NCBI GenBank assembly: GCA_025350245.1
Contig: JANXYG010000068.1
Coordinates: 1 to 49,565, forward strand
From: Betaproteobacteria bacterium
GTDB taxonomy: Bacteria; Pseudomonadota; Gammaproteobacteria; Burkholderiales; Ga0077523
Direction: 5' to 3'
Length of the DNA: 49,565 bases
Below the pieces are notes generated by a model. That model had not been told where the DNA came from, did not search any database, and saw only the letters and a program-made list of their open reading frames with translations. The position numbers and the translations under genes are program-made. Below, piece by piece: positions 45,058 to 49,565 of the stretch (position 1 is the stretch's first letter; every line of letters begins with the position of its first letter).

Positions 45058-46344
45058 ATGAATCTCCACCTCCGTGGCGGCACGCTGATCGACCCGGGTG
45101 CCGGTACCGAGCGGCAGGCCGATCTGTTCGTCGCTGGCGAGCGTATCGCCGCCGTCGGCACGGCACCCTCGGGTTTCGTTGCCGACCGGACGATCGATGC
45201 GCAGGGCCTCATGGTGATGCCGGGTCTGATCGATCTGTCGGCGCGGCTGCGTGAACCCGGCTTCGAATATCGCGCCACGCTGGAGAGTGAACTGGCGGCT
45301 GCCGTGGCCGGGGGCGTGACGCGTCTGGTTTGCCCCCCGGATACCGATCCGCCGCTCGATGAACCCGGTCTGGTCGAGATGCTGACCCGCCGCGCCGCCA
45401 GCCTGAAACTGGCGCGCGTGCATCCGCTGGGCGCGCTGACGCAAGGGCTCGAGGGCGAGCGCCTGACCGAGATGGCCGAACTCGCCGAAGCCGGTTGCGT
45501 CGCGTTCTCCCAGGATGATCGGCCATTTGCCAACCTCACCGTTCTGCTGCGCGCCTTGCAGTACGCGACCACGTTTTCCCAGGCGGTGTGGTTGCGCCCG
45601 GAGGACGCCGGCCTGGCGCGTGGCGGTGTCGCGCATGACGGCGAAGTCGCCACCCGCCTCGGGCTGCCCGGTATTCCGGCCCTGGCCGAGACCGTCGCCG
45701 TAGCGGCGATCCTGTTGCTGGTGCGCGAAACCGGTGCCCGGGTGCATCTGTGCCGCCTGTCCACCGCCGGGGCGGTCGACATGGTGCGCGTGGCCAAGTC
45801 GGAAGGTCTGCCGGTGACCTGCGACGTAGCCGTGCATCACGTGCATTTGTCGGAAATGGACATCGGCTTCTTCGATGCCAACTGCCGCCTGTCACCACCG
45901 CTGCGGTCGCTGCGCGATCGGGATGCGTTGGCGCGCGGACTGGTCGAAGGCGTGATCGACGCCGTCTGCTCCGATCACGCCCCGGTCGACGAAGATGGCA
46001 AGCAGATGCCGTTCGGCGAAGCCGAGCCGGGCGCGACCGGACTCGAACTGCTGCTGCCGCTGACCCTGAAATGGGCCGCGGCCACGTCGCTTTCGCTGCC
46101 CGCGGCGCTGGCGCGCCTGACCTCGGGGCCGGCGGCGGTCCTGGGCCTCGAAGCGCCCGGCCTCGGCCCCGGCGCCGTTGCCGATCTTTGCATGTTCGAT
46201 CCCCAGGCCTGGTGGCGCGTCGAGCCCGCCGCGCTGTTGAGCCAGGGCAAGAACACGCCGTTCGCCGGCTACGAGCTGCAGGGCAGGGTGCGCTACACGG
46301 TTGTTGCCGGCCGGGTTGTACACGAGGCGACCGGCACCATCTGA
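45058..46344 (+). CDS. pyrX: Dihydroorotase-like protein, probably noncatalytic (PyrX type) (428 aa)
   Basis: Amidohydrolase-fold protein of the type I dihydroorotase family. The N-terminal metal-binding HxH of active enzymes (DxHxHLREPG) is replaced by DLSARLREPG at residues 59-68, with Ser61 and Arg63 in place of both His. Other family residues such as HHVHLSE, NCRLSPPLRS and CSDHAPVD are kept. Such HxH-less proteins in Pseudomonas (PyrC'/PyrX) act as structural subunits of aspartate carbamoyltransferase; the pyrB neighbour supports this role. An active PyrC should be elsewhere in the genome. Start ATG at 45058 with a weak ribosome-binding site. Confidence 0.88.
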   Translation: MNLHLRGGTLIDPGAGTERQADLFVAGERIAAVGTAPSGFVADRTIDAQGLMVMPGLIDLSARLREPGFEYRATLESELAAAVAGGVTRLVCPPDTDPPLDEPGLVEMLTRRAASLKLARVHPLGALTQGLEGERLTEMAELAEAGCVAFSQDDRPFANLTVLLRALQYATTFSQAVWLRPEDAGLARGGVAHDGEVATRLGLPGIPALAETVAVAAILLLVRETGARVHLCRLSTAGAVDMVRVAKSEGLPVTCDVAVHHVHLSEMDIGFFDANCRLSPPLRSLRDRDALARGLVEGVIDAVCSDHAPVDEDGKQMPFGEAEPGATGLELLLPLTLKWAAATSLSLPAALARLTSGPAAVLGLEAPGLGPGAVADLCMFDPQAWWRVEPAALLSQGKNTPFAGYELQGRVRYTVVAGRVVHEATGTI

Positions 46345-46372
46345 TTTCTCTCATTCTCCGGTCTTCCGCACC

Positions 46373-48403
46373 ATGAACCCACTGCTCGATTTTTCCGGAT
46401 TGCCGCGTTTCGCCGAGTTCGCGCCCGAACTCGTCACGCCGGCAATCGACCACCTGCTCGCCGAGAATCGCGCCCTGGTCGCGCTGCTTTCCGCGCAGAC
46501 CGATCCGGCAACCTGGGACGGATTCGTGCAGCCTCTCGAAGATGCCAACGAGCGGCTCTACCGCGCCTGGGGCCAGGTGGGTCACCTGAATGCCGTGATG
46601 AACACGCCCGAACTGCGCGAGGTCTACAACGCCAACCTGCCGCGGATTTCGCAGTATGGCACCGCGATCGCGCAGGATGAAAACCTGTTCTCGCGCTACC
46701 GCGCGATTCGAAATGACGCCGCTTTTTCCACGCTGTCGCAGGCACGCCGACGCATCGTCGACAACCGGCTGCGCGATTTTCGTCTCGGTGGCGCCGAGCT
46801 GCCGGCGGACCGGAAGACGCGCTTTCGCGAGGTGGCCGAACGGCTCGCGGAACTGGGCGCCCGTTTCAGCGACAACGTCCTCGATGCAACCAACGCCTTC
46901 ACTCATCTGGTCACCGACGCGGGCCACGTAAAGGGCATTCCGGAAGATGTGCTGACCACGGCACGCGAGGCCGCGGCCGAAGCGGGCGCCGATGGCTGGA
47001 CATTCTCGCTGCGCATGCCGTCATACCTGCCGGTGATGCAGTATGCCGAGCATCGTCCGCTGCGCGAGCTGATGTATCGCGCCTACTCCACCCGGGCATC
47101 GGAGTTCGGCGACGCGAAGTTCGACAACTCTGCCGTCATCGCCGAAACCCTGGCGCTGCGGCGCGAGCAGGCGCAACTACTCGGTTTCGGCAGCTTCGCG
47201 GAGTTGTCGCTGCAGCCGAAGATGGCCGAATCACCGGCGCAGGTCACCGCGTTCCTGCGCGACCTCGCGAGCCGCGCCAAACCATTCGCCGAGCGCGACC
47301 TCGCCGAACTTCGCGACTTCGCGCGTGAGCAGCTCGGCGTGTCCGACCTGCAGCCGTGGGACATCGGCTGGGCCTCCGAGAAGTTGCGGGTCAGCCGGTA
47401 TGCCTTCTCTGACCAGGAACTGAAGCAGTACTTTCCGGAAGCGCGCGTGATCGCCGGCATGTTCGGCGTGGTCGAGGCGCTGTACGGCCTGACGATCGCA
47501 CCGGACCAGGGGTCGCTGTGGAGTCAGGACGTGCGTTTCTACCGGATCAGCGACCAGGCCGGACAACCGGTCGGGCGCTTCTATCTCGACATGCACGCGC
47601 GCGCCAGCAAGCGCGGGGGTGCTTGGATGGACGAGGCGATGGCCCGGCGCCGACGACCGGACGGGCTGCAATTACCGGTGGCCTACCTCAACTGCAACTT
47701 CTCCGCGCCGGTCGGCGACAAGCCCGCGCTGCTGACGCACGACGAGGTCATCACGCTGTTCCACGAGTTCGGCCACGGCCTGCATCACCTCCTCACGCTG
47801 GTGGAAGATCTCGCCGTGTCTGGCATCAATGGCGTCGAATGGGACGCCGTCGAGCTGCCGAGCCAGTTCATGGAAAACTTTTGCTGGGAGTGGGAGGTCC
47901 TGGGCAAGATGACGCGGCACGTGGACACCGGCGCGACCCTGCCGCGCGCGTTGTTCGACAAGATGCTCGCGGCGAAGAACTTCCAGAGCGGCATGCAGAC
48001 CGTGCGCCAGCTCGAGTTCGCGCTCTTCGACATGCAGGTGCATCACGGCTTCGATCCCGCCGCCGGCCACAGCGTTCTCGACGTAGCCGATGCCGTCCGG
48101 CGCGAAGTAGCGGTGATGATGCCACCGTCGTATCACCGCTTTCCGCACGGATTCACGCATGTGTTCGCAGGTGGCTATGCCGCCGGCTACTACAGCTACA
48201 AGTGGGCCGAAGTGCTGTCGGCCGATGCCTACAGCCTGTTTGAGGAGAACGGTGTGCTCGATCCGGCGATCGGAGCCCGTTTCCGACGCGAGGTGCTCGG
48301 CGTCGGCGGTAGCCGGCCGGCGCTCGAATCGTTTATCGCGTTCCGCGGCCGGGCGCCGAAGATCGATGCGCTGTTGCGACACAGCGGCATGGTCCCTGCT
48401 TGA
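46373..48403 (+). CDS. prlC: Oligopeptidase A, M3 family metallopeptidase (676 aa)
   Basis: Cytosolic zinc oligopeptidase that degrades signal peptides and other short peptides. The zinc motif HEFGHGLHH lies near residues 464-472, with the third ligand Glu about 27 residues later in INGVEWDAVELPSQFMEN. The C-terminal part has FAGGYAAGYYSYKWAEVLSAD, a family hallmark. The ATG at 46373 (MNPLLDFSGLPRF) is chosen since the upstream frame overlaps the preceding gene. The length of 676 is normal. Confidence 0.96.
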   Translation: MNPLLDFSGLPRFAEFAPELVTPAIDHLLAENRALVALLSAQTDPATWDGFVQPLEDANERLYRAWGQVGHLNAVMNTPELREVYNANLPRISQYGTAIAQDENLFSRYRAIRNDAAFSTLSQARRRIVDNRLRDFRLGGAELPADRKTRFREVAERLAELGARFSDNVLDATNAFTHLVTDAGHVKGIPEDVLTTAREAAAEAGADGWTFSLRMPSYLPVMQYAEHRPLRELMYRAYSTRASEFGDAKFDNSAVIAETLALRREQAQLLGFGSFAELSLQPKMAESPAQVTAFLRDLASRAKPFAERDLAELRDFAREQLGVSDLQPWDIGWASEKLRVSRYAFSDQELKQYFPEARVIAGMFGVVEALYGLTIAPDQGSLWSQDVRFYRISDQAGQPVGRFYLDMHARASKRGGAWMDEAMARRRRPDGLQLPVAYLNCNFSAPVGDKPALLTHDEVITLFHEFGHGLHHLLTLVEDLAVSGINGVEWDAVELPSQFMENFCWEWEVLGKMTRHVDTGATLPRALFDKMLAAKNFQSGMQTVRQLEFALFDMQVHHGFDPAAGHSVLDVADAVRREVAVMMPPSYHRFPHGFTHVFAGGYAAGYYSYKWAEVLSADAYSLFEENGVLDPAIGARFRREVLGVGGSRPALESFIAFRGRAPKIDALLRHSGMVPA

Positions 48404-48470
48404 AATTTCAGCTTCGCGATTTGCCTGTTGCCTCGCCTCGGACGTGGGGAACGCGAGGCTGGAGAACCTG

Positions 48471-49163
48471 ATGAAACCGATCGTTTTCTGCATGGCCCTG
48501 GTGCTGATGGCGACGACATCGGCCAGCGCGCGCCAGCTTTACCGCTGGGTGGACCCGAGCGGGCGCGTGTTCTACACCGACAAGCTGCCGCCCAAGGAAG
48601 CCCGCAGCATCGAGCAGAAGAAGCTGGGCGATCGCCCGCCCGAGCTGCCGCTGCCCTACGAGTTGCAACGCGCGGTCAAGAGCTTTCCGGTGGTGCTTTA
48701 CGCCAGCGACTGCGGCCCACCGTGTGACGACGCGCGGCAACTGCTCGACCAGCGTGGTGTGCCGCACGAGGATCGCGATGCCCGCGATCCCGTCATCCGG
48801 CAGGAGATGGCCAGGTTCACCGGCGGCCCGGTCGAGGTCCCGCTGATGCTGGTGGGCCGCAGCGCAGTCAAGGGGTTCGAGCCCGGCGAATGGAACCGTA
48901 CACTCGACGCCGCCGGCTACCCGAAAACATCCATCCTGCCGCCCACCTTCGCTGCCGAGAAGGCTGCAAAGCAGAAAGCCGCAGCCGCAGCCGCGGCAAA
49001 GGCGGAGGCTGGCAAGCCTGACATCGCGAAGCTAGATGCCGGCCAGTCCGATGGCGGGAAACCGGATACCGGCGTGGCGGAGGCCGCGCCTGCGCCGGCT
49101 CCGGTTTCCGCGGAAGGTGCGCCAGCCCGCGGGGCAAATCCGGATATCGGCGCGACTCGCTGA
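48471..49163 (+). CDS. Exported DUF4124 - glutaredoxin-like protein (230 aa)
   Basis: Signal peptide residues 1-20 (MKPIVFCMALVLMATTSASA). An N-terminal DUF4124 segment reads RQLYRWVDPSGRVFYTDKLPP (positions 21-41). A thioredoxin-fold domain follows with VVLYASDCGPPCDDARQLLD, where Cys81 and Cys85 form a CGPPC pair (three residues between, unlike the usual CxxC), and a PVEVPLMLVGRSAVKGF segment with the conserved cis-Pro. The C-terminal 75 residues are low-complexity (Ala/Lys/Asp/Pro, with a duplicated GKPDIA/GKPDTG motif). Probably periplasmic; a redox role is inferred. Family B repeats follow. Confidence 0.85.
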   Translation: MKPIVFCMALVLMATTSASARQLYRWVDPSGRVFYTDKLPPKEARSIEQKKLGDRPPELPLPYELQRAVKSFPVVLYASDCGPPCDDARQLLDQRGVPHEDRDARDPVIRQEMARFTGGPVEVPLMLVGRSAVKGFEPGEWNRTLDAAGYPKTSILPPTFAAEKAAKQKAAAAAAAKAEAGKPDIAKLDAGQSDGGKPDTGVAEAAPAPAPVSAEGAPARGANPDIGATR

Positions 49164-49170
49164 ACGGCTT

Positions 49171-49325
49171 CCCTCATCCCCGACCTTTCTCCCGGCAGGA
49201 GAAGGGAGCCGGAGACCTCCGTATCCCCTCGGGAAGAGGGACGCTGAGGCCGTAGACATCCCTCTCCCCCGGGAGAGGGACCCGAGGGTGAGGGATGCTG
49301 ATCGATGTCGCTGATCGGCTTCCTG
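49171..49325. repeat. C/G hairpin repeat cluster, family B, copy 2 with related hairpins
   Basis: The part 49259-49325, read on the minus strand, matches the family B copy at 33145: GCCGATCAGCGACAT, ATCAGCATCCCTCACCCTCGG and a CCCTCTCCCGGGGGAGAGGGA hairpin (shown in parts). To its left (49171-49258) lie two further hairpin-forming segments, CCTTTCTCCCGG..AGGAGAAGG and CCCCTCGGGAAGAGGG. The cluster follows the DUF4124 gene and may terminate it. Confidence 0.65.
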
Positions 49326-49450
49326 AAGGCCGTGCGATCTCACCGAAAAATACTCGACTCACGTCACAGGGGGGCAGTTCGCTGCACGCGCGTCGCCAGC
49401 CGGCGACGATCAGCCTGATGCCCGACCGTCCCACCTTGTAGTCGGCCGCG
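49326..49450. other. Intergenic sequence before the AbrB-type gene
   Basis: No coding sequence or RNA was recognised between the repeat cluster and the promoter at 49451. The minus-strand open frame here overlaps the repeats and is not supported. Confidence 0.4.
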
Positions 49451-49494
49451 TTGACGCTGTTGCACCCAGGTATTACGATACGCGCTTTCGTAAT
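49451..49494 (+). promoter_or_regulatory. Promoter with operator-like inverted repeat upstream of the AbrB-type antitoxin
   Basis: A -35 TTGACG at 49451-49456 and a -10 TACGAT at 49474-49479 are separated by 17 bases. A perfect 7-bp inverted repeat, ATTACGA at 49472-49478 and TCGTAAT at 49488-49494 with a 9-base spacer, overlaps the -10. A ribosome-binding site TTGGAGG follows at 49498-49504 before the ATG at 49510. AbrB-type antitoxins autoregulate by binding such sites. Confidence 0.65.
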
Positions 49495-49509
49495 GCTTGG
49501 AGGTCCGGC

Positions 49510-49565
49510 ATGGCGGCTGCCACCACGATGACGACCAAGGGTCAGGTGACGGTGCCGCGGGAAAT
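49510..49565 (+). CDS. SpoVT/AbrB-family antitoxin-like protein, partial
   Basis: Only the first 18 residues are present: MAAATTMTTKGQVTVPRE. The TTKGQVTVPRE segment is the opening of the swapped-hairpin AbrB domain (T-KGQVTIPKEIR). Most such short proteins are antitoxins (VapB/MazE-like), so a PIN-domain toxin gene probably follows beyond the window. Start is set by a clear GGAGG ribosome-binding site. Confidence 0.8.
   Translation, partial: MAAATTMTTKGQVTVPRE

Noticed and set aside
43481-45058. PyrR-dependent attenuator in the pyr genes
   Set aside because: The genes overlap, so there is no leader; the only gap (pyrB to pyrX) is filled by a dispersed repeat also found beside unrelated genes.

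Overview
The window is GC-rich, densely coding bacterial chromosome, almost certainly from a betaproteobacterium (Burkholderiales, Rhodocyclales or Nitrosomonadales-like). The evidence is a set of gene neighbourhoods characteristic of that class: an ECF sigma factor followed by DUF3619, DUF3106 and RDD genes; lptFG diverging from pepA-holC-valS; algH-ruvX-pyrR-pyrB-dihydroorotase-like; and a homodimeric-type aceE with a single-lipoyl-domain aceF. A PEP-CTERM protein points to an exopolysaccharide/exosortase organism. I see no rRNA, tRNA or CRISPR array.

Layout. 1-5.4 kb (minus): aceE-aceF-nadD-rsfS-rlmH, pyruvate dehydrogenase E1/E2 linked to NAD synthesis and ribosome-related genes, with rlmH cut by the window edge. 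5.7-6.9 kb: an AhpD-like protein, then debris of an IS4-type transposase and of a GDSL/SGNH hydrolase. 7-11.2 kb (plus): a likely metal-uptake operon (small His-rich exported protein, outer-membrane protein, ZnuA-like binding protein, ATPase, permease). 11.3-11.9 kb: a Phd/VapC-type toxin-antitoxin pair. 12.2-17.7 kb (plus): a tightly overlapping transporter / hydantoinase-oxoprolinase / HExxH protein set followed by an amidase, probably for uptake and hydrolysis of a cyclic or open-chain amide. 17.7-20.6 kb (minus): a decaying stretch with a Cys-rich secreted protein, a remnant resembling fatty-acid cis/trans isomerase, a frameshifted porin and a CopD-like membrane protein. 20.8-30.3 kb (minus): two acyl-CoA ligases around a complete branched-chain-type ABC transporter, then 3-hydroxyacyl-CoA dehydrogenase; together these look like import, CoA activation and oxidation of an aromatic or fatty acid. 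30.3-31 kb: a second VapBC pair. 31.2-33.1 kb: two exported proteins, the second a PEP-CTERM protein with a papain/C39-like Cys-His-Asp arrangement. 33.2-49.2 kb: mostly housekeeping (valS, holC, pepA, lptFG, the sigma factor set, algH, ruvX, pyrRB and a metal-site-deficient dihydroorotase, oligopeptidase A, a DUF4124-glutaredoxin-like protein). The window ends in the first codons of an AbrB-type antitoxin behind a clear promoter with an inverted repeat.

Two families of dispersed palindromic repeats sit in intergenic spaces: one directly after stop codons (four loci, one of them a tandem pair) and one C/G-rich hairpin family (two loci). The most interesting accessory features are the hydantoinase-HExxH-amidase operon, the PEP-CTERM protease-like protein and the metal-uptake operon with its separate His-rich partner. 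Functions rest on recognised motifs and gene context; no database search was possible.
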